From positions 1 to 64,000 of the forward strand of contig CAYWLQ010000005.1 of NCBI GenBank assembly GCA_964458775.1: a stretch of DNA of 64,000 nucleotides, in the 5' to 3' direction. Below the pieces are notes generated by a model. That model was not told the DNA's origin, searched no databases, and was given only the letters and a program-made list of their open reading frames with translations. Source of the DNA: CAYWLQ01 sp964458775. GTDB taxonomy: Bacteria; Myxococcota_A; Polyangia; JAAYKL01. Position 1 is the stretch's first letter; every line of letters begins with the position of its first letter. Position numbers and translations under genes: made by a program. Shown one piece after another: positions 42,409-51,559 of the stretch.

Positions 42409-43353
42409 ATGGCATACCGTTCAGGTTTAATGGTCAAAACATTTATACTGATAAATTACCTATCGGCAATCGGTTGCGAGGGAACACTTGCAGACGGAAT
42501 GCCGAGCGATATTAGATGCGACGCATGTCACAGAAGTGATTCCAACCCTAATCCTGTCCTATATCCTGATTCAAATTTCAACAACGGTTTGTATTCTGAC
42601 ACAGATCTATCAGCTGCTTCAGCGCAAAATCATTTAGTTCATCACAGAAGCGGCGTTACCTGCGATGCTTGCCACCTTGTACCCGACCGTTTGGATTCTC
42701 CAGGCCACATAAACGGAATGCCGGCGGATGTTACTTTTACGGGTTGGGGAATCCCTGAAGGAGCTGATAACGCAAGCTGGGATTATGAAACAAAAACCTG
42801 CTTCAATACATATTGTCATGGAACACTCCTGTTCAGAGAGGGAAAGCCAAATCTCAAATGGACCGATTCTCCTTCTGCAGGAGGACTATCATGCAATGAT
42901 TGTCATGGTCAAAGAGGAAATCCGCCTCAAACAGGTGCTCATTTAAGGCACGACAAATACAACATCGATTGCTCTGTTTGTCATATCGTTCCTATTACAG
43001 TCGGCGCCGTCGGTCATGTAGACAAACCACCGTCAGAAGTTATTTTCGGTGCAGGTTCTTTTTCTAACTTTTCAGTTGCCAATTATAATTACAATACAAA
43101 ACGATGCGAAAATATCTATTGCCACGGAGCAACAATTGCAGGGGGTCGAAACACCAATCCTCTTTGGCAAACCCCTCTGTCTGAGGAACCGGCCTCTTGC
43201 GACAACTGTCATGGATATCCGCCGTCAGACGATGTTCATCTTTCGTCGATGACTGTATGTTATATATGTCATACTCAAACACTTAACGAGGACGAAACCG
43301 TCAATTGGGCAAACGGTTTTCATATTAACGGCGTCAGCAACAGTGACTTTTAA
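42409..43353 (+). CDS. Octaheme c-type cytochrome with CxxxxCH motifs, probable lipoprotein
   Basis: 314 residues from the ATG at 42409 (AGAGGA upstream). The signal ends Ala-Ile-Gly-Cys. Eight heme-binding motifs are visible: CDACH twice, CFNTYCH, CNDCH, CSVCH, CENIYCH, CDNCH and CYICH. The two with four residues between cysteines are the hallmark of the CxxxxCH/CxxCH family known from Geobacter, where members sit in outer-membrane electron conduits. The repeated block His-Cys-site, Pro-Pro, His-His suggests internal duplication. It directly precedes a predicted outer-membrane barrel gene, so it is probably the periplasmic or barrel-plugging cytochrome. Confidence 0.88.
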   Translation: MAYRSGLMVKTFILINYLSAIGCEGTLADGMPSDIRCDACHRSDSNPNPVLYPDSNFNNGLYSDTDLSAASAQNHLVHHRSGVTCDACHLVPDRLDSPGHINGMPADVTFTGWGIPEGADNASWDYETKTCFNTYCHGTLLFREGKPNLKWTDSPSAGGLSCNDCHGQRGNPPQTGAHLRHDKYNIDCSVCHIVPITVGAVGHVDKPPSEVIFGAGSFSNFSVANYNYNTKRCENIYCHGATIAGGRNTNPLWQTPLSEEPASCDNCHGYPPSDDVHLSSMTVCYICHTQTLNEDETVNWANGFHINGVSNSDF

Positions 43354-43389
43354 AAGTAGTATGTTGTGAAAAATAGGAGAATAACGAGG

Positions 43390-44991
43390 TTGACAAATAA
43401 ACAAACAAAGCCTGCCGCAGATCAATACTCGTTAATGACTGCGCATTATAAGTCAACTCGGTTAATACAGGTAATTCTTGCTGTAGCGGGTATAATGATG
43501 TTTGTGGATGCAAAGTCCAGTGCTGATGAGTCAACCGAAGTAGAAACTGTAAGCACAAGCGCAGATGACAGCTCAGGCGACAACCAAGAGCAAAAAGAAG
43601 ATGAGACTCCGATTGGTTGGTATTTGGACATTTTTGCAAAACAAGAATACAGATTTCGATATTCTACTGTTCCCAAGGTAGAATCGACAATTCTCGATGG
43701 CGGAAGAGATTCCACAAGAGACCTCAGCCGCGGAGGTGATCAAGATTTACATTTGTTTTTCGGCGGAAGCATGCGCGACTATAAGGACAGATTCTATGTT
43801 ACAACGTCCATGGGACTTTTTGCGGACATCGACGGTTTTGTATCTTCAGGACAGGCATCTACATTTTCCTCAACAAATGAAAATGCAGCATCTACTGCTT
43901 CATTGGTCAACAGATCGCACGAAGCAGTTCGTTTTGACATTTATACTTTGTCAGGAGAGTACTATTCCAGAAAAGTTCTTGCACTGGCACGAGTGGGGCG
44001 TCAGATAAGCGAGCACGGCAAAACAGTTTCTTTTGACGGCGCGGCTTTTGACCTTAGACTTTACAAGTCCTATCTCGGTATGTTTCTGCTCGGCGGCAGA
44101 TCCGTTCATTTTTTTGAAACCGACCCTAACCTTTACGAAGACTGGCTTGCTTCAACCGGTTTTGTAATAAGGCCGCTTAAAAACCTGAAGCTGGAACTAG
44201 AATATCGAATGAACGCTGAAGACTCCGCAAACCACAATACTCTTTTGGACGGAGTAACAGATATTTCAAATGACAAAATAACAGATCACACCTATGGAAT
44301 ATCTGCCTGGTATCATTATGGAGATTTTTTGTATTTAAAAGGATATTTTCGCGGTTTGGGAGCCTCTGCGGCAGATGCCGGCGGAATATTCAACTTGGAT
44401 TTTAATCCTATCGAAACAAGTCTGGATTTAAGAGTAGATGCTCAATTAATGTCATACAGACAAATAAATGAATCAGACAACCCGTACTTTGCTGTTTTAG
44501 GAGAGAGCCTTCCGCACATTCGCATGAACGCGGATTTGAAGAAGAGTTTTTCTCAAGACAAAGGCATTTATACTATGCATGTCGGCTGGGCAGCCAGAAT
44601 GCTTACACAAGATGTGCCGTCTGCTTTTAATCGTGACCACGGCAGGGTTTATTTTGCATTTGACGCAGCCGATATTGTTTTAAAGGGGCCTTTTATTTCA
44701 GCCATTGCAGAGTTTCATTATGATCATCAAAATGACTCTAATCGTATCATTACCGTAGGAGGCTCAGTAGGATACGACCAAAAGCTTATTCGATTAGAGG
44801 CGGGCACTTACTACAATAGAGTAAAATACACCTATTATGCAGATGTAAATGAGATTGAAGATGTAAGAACATACTATGCGGACATTAAGTTAAAACCCAT
44901 AAAATGGTTTACTGTAAGGGCCAAATATGAGTTGGAACAATTTGACAGGCTTATTCATACAGCAGTTCTGACCTTAACACAGGTATATTGA
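43390..44991 (+). CDS. Predicted outer-membrane beta-barrel of a porin-cytochrome complex
   Basis: About 533 residues if it starts at TTG 43390, which follows GAGG. A GTG at 43366 and an ATG at 43435 are also in frame. A signal helix (LIQVILAVAGIMMFVDA) precedes an acidic stretch, then some 400 residues of alternating amphipathic strands with aromatic girdle residues (IFAKQEYRFRY, LHLFFGGSM, WLASTGFVIRPLKNLKLELEYR, RAKYELEQF). It ends LTLTQVY, a typical outer-membrane beta-signal. No porin family name is certain. Lying between an octaheme and an undecaheme cytochrome gene, with 9-12 base gaps, it fits the MtrB/OmbB position of electron-conduit operons. Confidence 0.75.
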   Translation: MTNKQTKPAADQYSLMTAHYKSTRLIQVILAVAGIMMFVDAKSSADESTEVETVSTSADDSSGDNQEQKEDETPIGWYLDIFAKQEYRFRYSTVPKVESTILDGGRDSTRDLSRGGDQDLHLFFGGSMRDYKDRFYVTTSMGLFADIDGFVSSGQASTFSSTNENAASTASLVNRSHEAVRFDIYTLSGEYYSRKVLALARVGRQISEHGKTVSFDGAAFDLRLYKSYLGMFLLGGRSVHFFETDPNLYEDWLASTGFVIRPLKNLKLELEYRMNAEDSANHNTLLDGVTDISNDKITDHTYGISAWYHYGDFLYLKGYFRGLGASAADAGGIFNLDFNPIETSLDLRVDAQLMSYRQINESDNPYFAVLGESLPHIRMNADLKKSFSQDKGIYTMHVGWAARMLTQDVPSAFNRDHGRVYFAFDAADIVLKGPFISAIAEFHYDHQNDSNRIITVGGSVGYDQKLIRLEAGTYYNRVKYTYYADVNEIEDVRTYYADIKLKPIKWFTVRAKYELEQFDRLIHTAVLTLTQVY

Positions 44992-45000
44992 GGAACGACA

Positions 45001-45852
45001 ATGACAAAACGAACCATAATAGCAGTTCTTTCAATTGTCGCGGCCGCAGCTCTTACAACAGTTTGTAAGTCTTTTTTTGCTAAGGATCAGCAATGGTTTT
45101 CGCATAAAAGACATATCGAGGATTACAATTCTGATTGTGAAAATTGTCATAATATGAAGGCTGATCCTCCTGTTTTTGGGGGAATGTCAACCTGTGAAGG
45201 ATGCCACGATGAATCACTGAGCAAACCTGTTTTAAAACACAAAGCCAAGCGCTACGAGATAATTTTTTCGCATGATTTGCACAACAACGTTGCTGTGTGT
45301 ACCGAATGTCATGAGACAACAGCAAAGGACAAGCAAAAACGAAACATGCCGATGCAGTCTTATTCACGATGTTTGTCCTGTCATGAAGAAAATGCAATTC
45401 ATATTTCGCCTTTTAAATGTTCGTCCTGCCACAAACAAACCGACAAGCAAACCCGTCCTGATAATCATAAGAAAACCTGGCTTCAAAGTCACGGAAAGGC
45501 AGCGGAATGGAAACTGGACAAAGGACACGGAAACGACTGCATTTTGTGTCATAAGCAATCGGAGTGTCAGACCTGTCACAGGACGATGAAACCCAAAAAT
45601 CATACCGGACTGTGGCGCATGAAAACACACGGTTTGTCTGCTTCTATGGAAAAGGAGCGTTGTAAGACCTGTCACGAAACAGGAGTGTGTATAACATGCC
45701 ATCGCAATACAGCACCTCAAAACCATCGAGGAACGTGGCGACGAGCTCACGGAATCTCAGCCAACACGTCACCGGAAAAATGCAGAGTATGTCATAGCCC
45801 ATCCTTCGGCTCTTCAGTTAACTGCGTAGAGTGTCATCGCGGCAACAGATGA
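45001..45852 (+). CDS. Undecaheme c-type cytochrome
   Basis: 283 residues with eleven CxxCH motifs (CENCH, CEGCH, CTECH, CLSCH, CSSCH, CILCH, CQTCH, CKTCH, CITCH, CRVCH, CVECH), one heme per 26 residues. An N-terminal signal helix is followed by Cys22 in LTTVCKS, a poor lipobox, so it may be simply secreted. The His spacing, for example WFSHKRH and IIFSHDLH before the motifs, supports bis-His ligation. Repeats of NHTGLWR/NHRGTWR near the end suggest duplication. It begins nine bases after the barrel gene and is the last cytochrome of the cluster. Confidence 0.9.
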   Translation: MTKRTIIAVLSIVAAAALTTVCKSFFAKDQQWFSHKRHIEDYNSDCENCHNMKADPPVFGGMSTCEGCHDESLSKPVLKHKAKRYEIIFSHDLHNNVAVCTECHETTAKDKQKRNMPMQSYSRCLSCHEENAIHISPFKCSSCHKQTDKQTRPDNHKKTWLQSHGKAAEWKLDKGHGNDCILCHKQSECQTCHRTMKPKNHTGLWRMKTHGLSASMEKERCKTCHETGVCITCHRNTAPQNHRGTWRRAHGISANTSPEKCRVCHSPSFGSSVNCVECHRGNR

Positions 45853-46043
45853 TTCTTTGTCTGTTTGGGTAAAATCCTAAGCTTTAAAGACAAACAGTAA
45901 TGTTGATTTCATAGGTGATTCGATTCTTCTTTCTCTTCGTATCATCATCAGTTTTTGACAAGCTGTTATTGTTTTTTTTGTTTTGTTTAGTAAACAGCTT
46001 GATATTGAGATAAAATCCTTTGTTTATTTAGAGGAGATGCATT

Positions 46044-47099
46044 TTGGAATTAATAGACATAATAAAAAACTACATCAGTTCTAACCCGCTTGTTTCCGCT
46101 GCTTCTATTATTATTATTGCTTGGTTGGTAGCAGTCTTTGTAAACAAAGTTGTACTTCGCGTTTTTCTCAGGCTGACGCTAAAAACAAAAACCACGATTG
46201 ACGAAGAGCTGGTTCAAATAGCATCAAAACCTATTTCTACAACGATTTTGCTTATAGGTTTTGAGCTTGCACTAAAACATACGTCTCTGTCAGCTGACAT
46301 TGTGTCTATTACTCGCGGTATAATAATGTCTGTTATTATTATGATATGGGCTGTTGCCGGTATGAAAATGGGAAAAACCGTTTTGGGTGCCATGGCCAAA
46401 AAAGCCGGCAAGGAAAAGCTGGTTCAAAGCAGAACTCTTCCGCTGTTTGAAATGGCTGCCAAATTCATTATAATAAGCGGAGCCTTGTATGGGTTTCTTC
46501 TTACTTGGAATGTTGATGTTACTGTATGGTTGGCATCGGCCGGAATCGTCGGTATTGCGGTAGGTTTTGCTGCCAAAGACTCCCTTGCAAATTTTTTTTC
46601 AGGTATTTTCATTATAGCTGATGCTCCTTACAAAATAGGTGATTTCATAATTTTGAGCACAGGAGAGAGGGGACAGGTTACAGAGATAGGTATTCGCTCA
46701 ACAAGAATTCTTAACCGCGATGATATGGAAATTATTATTCCCAACGCTGCCATCGGAGCTGCAAAAATAATAAATGAAACCGCAGGACCGTACACAAAAA
46801 GACGTATAAAGGTTAAAGTAGGTGTTTCATACAACAGCGACATCGATAAACTACGAGAATTGCTTTTACTAATTGCGGGTGAATGTCCTCTCGTAGTTGA
46901 AGACCCAGAGCCTCGCGTTAGGTTTAGGGAATTCGGTGAATCTTCATTGGATTTTGAGCTTCTATGTTGGATAAACGATCCTGCGGACAAGGGAAAAGCA
47001 ATAGACTGGCTCAATACTAGAATATTTAAGAAATTCAAAGAGGAAGCCATTGTAATACCTTTCCCGCAACGGGATATTTATATGAAAACTATAACTTGA
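46044..47099 (+). CDS. Small-conductance mechanosensitive channel (MscS family)
   Basis: 351 residues. The start is TTG at 46044 after GAGGAG. Four predicted helices precede the pore helix and the conserved beta-domain: GIAVGFAAKDSLANFFSGIFI and the signature DFIILSTGERGQVTEIGIRSTRI (quoted in part). A mixed alpha/beta C-terminal domain follows (RIKVKVGVSYNSDIDKL). It releases solutes on osmotic downshock. It is separated from the cytochrome cluster by about 190 bases and is probably independent. The symbol is left blank because several MscS paralogues usually exist. Confidence 0.92.
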   Translation: MELIDIIKNYISSNPLVSAASIIIIAWLVAVFVNKVVLRVFLRLTLKTKTTIDEELVQIASKPISTTILLIGFELALKHTSLSADIVSITRGIIMSVIIMIWAVAGMKMGKTVLGAMAKKAGKEKLVQSRTLPLFEMAAKFIIISGALYGFLLTWNVDVTVWLASAGIVGIAVGFAAKDSLANFFSGIFIIADAPYKIGDFIILSTGERGQVTEIGIRSTRILNRDDMEIIIPNAAIGAAKIINETAGPYTKRRIKVKVGVSYNSDIDKLRELLLLIAGECPLVVEDPEPRVRFREFGESSLDFELLCWINDPADKGKAIDWLNTRIFKKFKEEAIVIPFPQRDIYMKTIT

Positions 47100-47210
47100 G
47101 AAAGGAACGAGGCAAATATCTCGTCCGCCTTCGTTAAGGCTTCGGCAAGATCATCGACTTTGAAGGTCCAGAAACTCGCTATTTTGTAAATTATCCATAT
47201 TTCGGTTCTG

Positions 47211-48047
47211 TCATTTTGAATATTTTTGTTTGTTCCGTCGATCTCTTAGCTTTTTCAGAAGTGACGCTGACAGAATTCTTACTTCGCCAATTTCATGTCC
47301 TCCGGCTGTCATTTCCAGATAGGCTTCAGCTTCCGGTCCGCCGGCTGATGCGATTATCTCTAGAATCCTTACTTCCCCTCTAATGTTATTTTTCGGAATA
47401 GACTTTAGTATTCTCTGCACGTGAGAAGAATCTGCAATTTTTTTAAGTGCAGAGGCTGAAGCTTCTGCAACTTCCTGTTTAGGGTCTTTTAGAAGTTCGA
47501 TTAGAGGAGCAACGGCAGCTTTAGATTGTTTTTTTTCTAAAAGACGAACAGCCAGTATTTGTACATCTGCTTCTGCCGCAAATAGAGACTCTATCCATAC
47601 TTTTTCTGTTCCCTCTGCAACCCTAAGCAGTTCGCGAACAGCAGTCGCTAAATCATGGAGCGCTTGCTCAAGTACCTGTTGTATAGGTTTGTCCCCTGAC
47701 AACAAAGCAACGATTGAGGTCTCAATGGCTAGATCTTTGTTTTCGGTCGGTATTTTTATTTGCAGGAAAAGCTCAATATGATGCTTGTTTCCCGTTAGAC
47801 GACCTTGCAGTACAGCAGGCTTGGTTTCAAAATTGACCGGTTCAAGCTTTTCAAAAGCCTTTTTTGCAGCTTTCTCAAATTCTGCCTCTAAAATAACGTT
47901 TTCAAAATCGGTTTGTTCTGTCCAGCGGACACTTCCTATTACAGGTATTTTTTTTGTCGTAGGTGTTTTTGTAGGTGTTTCTGTAGACTGTGTGCTGCAA
48001 GCAAGAAAGAGAATAGTCCCAAAACAATATTTGGATATCGGCGTCAT
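47211..48047 (-). CDS. Lipoprotein with HEAT-like repeats
   Basis: 278 residues. The signal ends Phe-Leu-Ala-Cys (Cys17), followed by a Thr/Pro/Lys linker. The first half is of unknown alpha/beta fold. From about 165 come paired helices with the HEAT pattern (EADVQILAVRLLEKKQSKAAVAPLIELLKD; DPKQEVAEASASALKKIA, each given in part). Such repeats form protein-binding surfaces. Its ATG overlaps the stop of the upstream gene (ATGA), so both lipoproteins are translationally coupled and may work together in the periplasm. Confidence 0.65.
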   Translation of the reverse strand: MTPISKYCFGTILFLACSTQSTETPTKTPTTKKIPVIGSVRWTEQTDFENVILEAEFEKAAKKAFEKLEPVNFETKPAVLQGRLTGNKHHIELFLQIKIPTENKDLAIETSIVALLSGDKPIQQVLEQALHDLATAVRELLRVAEGTEKVWIESLFAAEADVQILAVRLLEKKQSKAAVAPLIELLKDPKQEVAEASASALKKIADSSHVQRILKSIPKNNIRGEVRILEIIASAGGPEAEAYLEMTAGGHEIGEVRILSASLLKKLRDRRNKQKYSK

Positions 48048-49978
48048 TTAGCTGATCTTTTAGCAGCCGCCCATTCACTGATTGTAGAAGGTAAAGTTAC
48101 CGTTACATCGACAATATTGTCGTTTTCATCAATCTGTGCATTTAAAACAGGAGATAAATACGCAGTCTTATTCTTCACACCTATTCTTTGCATTACCGAT
48201 TCAACATCTTTTTGCCACGCGTTGGGAAGAGGACCTCCGTCCTTGTCTATTAGTGTTTGCGTTTCATTTAGTAAGTCCAAAGAAATCATTCTTTGAAGAT
48301 CCCCCAAACGCGACGCTATGTGATTTCTCGCCGCTCCATAATCAAGAATTTGTACATAATAATGTTCGTTATGACGTTTAACTGCAATGACTCCGCTTTC
48401 TTGTAATCCTCTAAATACAATGCGCCGAGCGACAACCTGAGCACCGCTGCCTATGTTAGGATTGCCGGATTGCAAAGCCTCTTCCAATATACGACTGACA
48501 TATATTAACAAAAGAGCATCGGCGCACTCGGGTTCGGGTATAAGACCCAATTCAACAGACTTTTGATCAAAAGCAAAATGAAGCGCCGCCAGGTCAGAAT
48601 GGATTTCTGATAACACATTTCTCAACGGTGAACTTCCAAAATCAGATATGGCTGCTGAGGTTCCGCTTTTCCTTGTACCTGCCTGATATCCGACCGCATA
48701 TTTTAGAATTAGGAATGCAGATAAGGCAGCCTCTCGCCATTTTAGGCGCAAAGCAAGCGTTTCGTCATCGAAGGAAAAGGCTCGGGCTAAAGCTTCACCT
48801 ATGGTCTTTTCTCTGCTCAAAGCAGCATTTAAAAATAACATCGTTTTTGTCGTGGTAAAACGGTTACCGTAGGTAAGTGCTCCTTGATCGACAACCTCGG
48901 ACCATGGCGGAGTTGACACAACAAAATAAGCTTGAACATTGGGCGGTGATATATTTTTCCGCGGACGTATGAACATTGCATTTCCCGGAAGAGTTCTTTC
49001 GTAGTAGGCAACTTCGTTTGCCGCTTTTTTTACCGACAACGAGCTGTCCTCGTCTATGCACACAGCAATTACATGAAACTGTTCGGTGAGTTTTGTGTCT
49101 TCGGCAAGAAAATCTACACTTTTAGGAGAAAGAGCCAATTCGCACAAAACACCGGGTTTATTCATATGCTCTATATATTTTGTATATTCGACAATGTCTT
49201 TTGTTAAAAGAAAAGAAGACAATGCATTTATCGAAGATGAATCATTCATTGATAGCAAAACAGAAATCTTTTTCAAAACAGAGACTTTTTGCTGGGTAAA
49301 AACAGCTGCCATATTTTGCGATGATTCCTTTTCTTCCTTACTTTCGGTATCCTTGATGCTACCGAATAATACCGGACGAAGAGACACAAGAAATCGATCC
49401 AGTCTTTCAAGCTGATTATAGCCGAGTTCTTTTTCCGCAACGGTATCAAGACCTAAATCATTCCCTTCTGTAAGCGCAATTTGCGCAGCAGCAGCAAATT
49501 CGCCGGGAATAAAAGACGGCCTAATTCTTTCGAATGTCCACGCATCATTGGGACCGTTGTTCAGAAAAAAACTATCTGAGTACTGTTTGATTTTGAACAT
49601 TATTTCACTGGGAACTTTTGAGCTGACATCGGATACTGCTTGTAACACATTATTAAGTCTAATTCCGGCAGTATCTGTTGTCGTGAGGCGAAGAGTGTTT
49701 ACTGTCTTTTCCGCCTCAGCGAGATAATACAAAGCTTTCTTCTGCTTTATTGTAAATTGAGCAAAATCGGGAATCGATAGCGGGACGGCTGTGATGTCGT
49801 CAAAAAGATCATTAAGCAAAGGATCAGATTTGGTTTGCGGTTGTTCTTGTTTAACAGAAGCTGATTCTTCCTGTTCCGGCTTGGATGAACAACCGTTCAA
49901 GGCAATCGGTTCGCATCCCCCAAACAACGCTGCTATCGACAATAGTAACAATTGTAAACGGAATGCAAAACTCATCAT
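48044..49978 (-). CDS. Lipoprotein resembling dipeptidyl peptidase III (M49) with a lost zinc motif
   Basis: 644 residues. The signal ends Phe-Gly-Gly-Cys. Several blocks recall the M49 family: KKALYYLAEAEKTV, FFLNNGPNDAWTFERIRPSF, SEIHSDLAALHFAFDQK followed by VELGLIPEPE, and YYVQILDYGAARNH with a late EVQRI-like stretch. In active M49 enzymes HEXXGH precedes the E-E-x-x-A-D region. Here the matching place reads KYAVGY in ILKYAVGYQAG, so both His and the catalytic Glu appear replaced. If the alignment is right it is a non-catalytic pseudo-peptidase. It is coupled to the HEAT-repeat lipoprotein. Assignment rests on remembered family patterns. Confidence 0.5.
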   Translation of the reverse strand: MMSFAFRLQLLLLSIAALFGGCEPIALNGCSSKPEQEESASVKQEQPQTKSDPLLNDLFDDITAVPLSIPDFAQFTIKQKKALYYLAEAEKTVNTLRLTTTDTAGIRLNNVLQAVSDVSSKVPSEIMFKIKQYSDSFFLNNGPNDAWTFERIRPSFIPGEFAAAAQIALTEGNDLGLDTVAEKELGYNQLERLDRFLVSLRPVLFGSIKDTESKEEKESSQNMAAVFTQQKVSVLKKISVLLSMNDSSSINALSSFLLTKDIVEYTKYIEHMNKPGVLCELALSPKSVDFLAEDTKLTEQFHVIAVCIDEDSSLSVKKAANEVAYYERTLPGNAMFIRPRKNISPPNVQAYFVVSTPPWSEVVDQGALTYGNRFTTTKTMLFLNAALSREKTIGEALARAFSFDDETLALRLKWREAALSAFLILKYAVGYQAGTRKSGTSAAISDFGSSPLRNVLSEIHSDLAALHFAFDQKSVELGLIPEPECADALLLIYVSRILEEALQSGNPNIGSGAQVVARRIVFRGLQESGVIAVKRHNEHYYVQILDYGAARNHIASRLGDLQRMISLDLLNETQTLIDKDGGPLPNAWQKDVESVMQRIGVKNKTAYLSPVLNAQIDENDNIVDVTVTLPSTISEWAAAKRSAK

Positions 49979-49981
49979 AAT

Positions 49982-51559
49982 TCACCGGTTAAATCTGCAA
50001 AGCACTATATCTTTGGGTTCGGACAACTCAGAAGGATAGTCCGAAGTATAGTGTAGTCCGCGACTTTCTTTCCGAAGCAAAGCCGATTCAATTATTAGGT
50101 CTGCCACTGTTGCAATATTGCGCAACTCCAAAAGATCCGACGTAATATGATATTTCCAGTAATAGTCTCTTATTTCTTCGAGCATCATTTCGGAACGTCT
50201 CTTTGCTCGCAGAAGTCGTCTGTCAGATCGCACAATTCCCACATAATTCCACATATAGCGTCTTACTTCGTCCCAATCTTGAGATACCACGACATGCTCA
50301 TCACTGGGAACAGCACTGCCAACCCGCCAGTCTGAAACCTCTCCATAGTCAGGTCTGGGTATGTCAGAAACGCACTCTGATGCTGCATGAGCAAACACTA
50401 AACCTTCCAGCAGCGAATTCGAGGCCAATCTATTTGCACCATGAAGGCCGGTGCAAGCAGTTTCGCCTATGGCAAACAGCCCATGAACGTTTGTACGCCC
50501 AAAAAGGTCTGTCTTGACTCCTCCGCAACTATAGTGAGCGGCCGGCACGACAGGAATAGGTTGTTTGGAAATATCCACACCGAATGTTAAACATGCTGCG
50601 CTGATATGGGGAAACCTTTCTGCCAAAAAAGAAGCTCCAAGATGAGTTGCGTCTAGAAAAACACAATCCTCTCCGCTCTTTTTCATTTCATGGTCAATGG
50701 CTCTGGCAACAACATCTCTGGGCGCCAAATCACCTGCTTCATCTGCATCCTTCATAAATGCATAACCGGCAATATTTCTAAGCACAGCTCCTTCTCCCCT
50801 AACCGCTTCGGAGATAAGCTGTCCTTTGGCTTGGGGATGAAAAAGAATTGTGGGATGAAATTGTAAAAATTCCATATTTGACACTTCAGCGCCGGCTCGA
50901 TAGGCCATAGCAACTCCATCTCCTGTTGCCACATCGGGATTAGAAGTATATAGATAAACTTTTCCCGCTCCTCCGGTAGCCAATACTGTTGCACGAGCAA
51001 GTATAGTATGCACCTCTTTTGATTTAATATCGAGCACATAGGCACCCATGCATACACCGTCAGGTCCTCTGTTAGGAACAATTAGGTCGACAGCCATATA
51101 GTGTTCTAGAATCTTAATGTCACTTCGGCTGCGAGACAAAGCCAGCATGGCGCGCATTACCTCTTTTCCCGTGGCATCATCTGAATGTACAATTCTCCGT
51201 CTGGAATGTCCGCCTTCCTTTCCAAGATCGAGTTCTCCCGGATAGCCGGACCTTTCGGAGAATTTAACTCCCATTTCAATTAGCTCTCTAACTCTTGCAG
51301 GACCTTCTTCCACACACTTTTTAACTGAATCCAAATGACATAAACCTCGACCGGCTGCCAAGGTATCTTTTATGTGTTCATCAAAGCTGTCTTCAATACT
51401 GAGTACTGTAGCAATACCGCCCTGGGCTCTCTCTGTAGAGGATTCCTCAGCGGTTCGTTTACTAATAACAATAACTCGGCCTTGGTTAGCTATACGATTG
51501 GCAAAGGTTAGTCCTGCTATACCGCTGCCGATTACAAGGAAGTCGCATTCGATTCGCAT
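49982..51559 (-). CDS. nadB: L-aspartate oxidase
   Basis: Flavoenzyme that oxidises aspartate to iminoaspartate, the first step of de novo NAD synthesis; in anaerobes fumarate can replace oxygen. 525 residues, normal length. It has the FAD motif VIGSGIAGLTFANRI, SSTERAQGGIA, the active-site GGHSRRRIVHSDDATG, ATGGAGKVY, QFHPT, and SCGGVKTDLFGRTNVHGLFAIGE (in part), all family hallmarks. The protein's first nine or so codons overlap the end of the SGNH hydrolase gene. nadA and nadC are not seen; nadE is at 30486. Confidence 0.93.
   Translation of the reverse strand: MRIECDFLVIGSGIAGLTFANRIANQGRVIVISKRTAEESSTERAQGGIATVLSIEDSFDEHIKDTLAAGRGLCHLDSVKKCVEEGPARVRELIEMGVKFSERSGYPGELDLGKEGGHSRRRIVHSDDATGKEVMRAMLALSRSRSDIKILEHYMAVDLIVPNRGPDGVCMGAYVLDIKSKEVHTILARATVLATGGAGKVYLYTSNPDVATGDGVAMAYRAGAEVSNMEFLQFHPTILFHPQAKGQLISEAVRGEGAVLRNIAGYAFMKDADEAGDLAPRDVVARAIDHEMKKSGEDCVFLDATHLGASFLAERFPHISAACLTFGVDISKQPIPVVPAAHYSCGGVKTDLFGRTNVHGLFAIGETACTGLHGANRLASNSLLEGLVFAHAASECVSDIPRPDYGEVSDWRVGSAVPSDEHVVVSQDWDEVRRYMWNYVGIVRSDRRLLRAKRRSEMMLEEIRDYYWKYHITSDLLELRNIATVADLIIESALLRKESRGLHYTSDYPSELSEPKDIVLCRFNR

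Noticed and set aside
45855..45900. Terminator after the undecaheme gene
   Set aside because: TTTGTCT and AGACAAA could pair, but the loop is long and there is no T-run.
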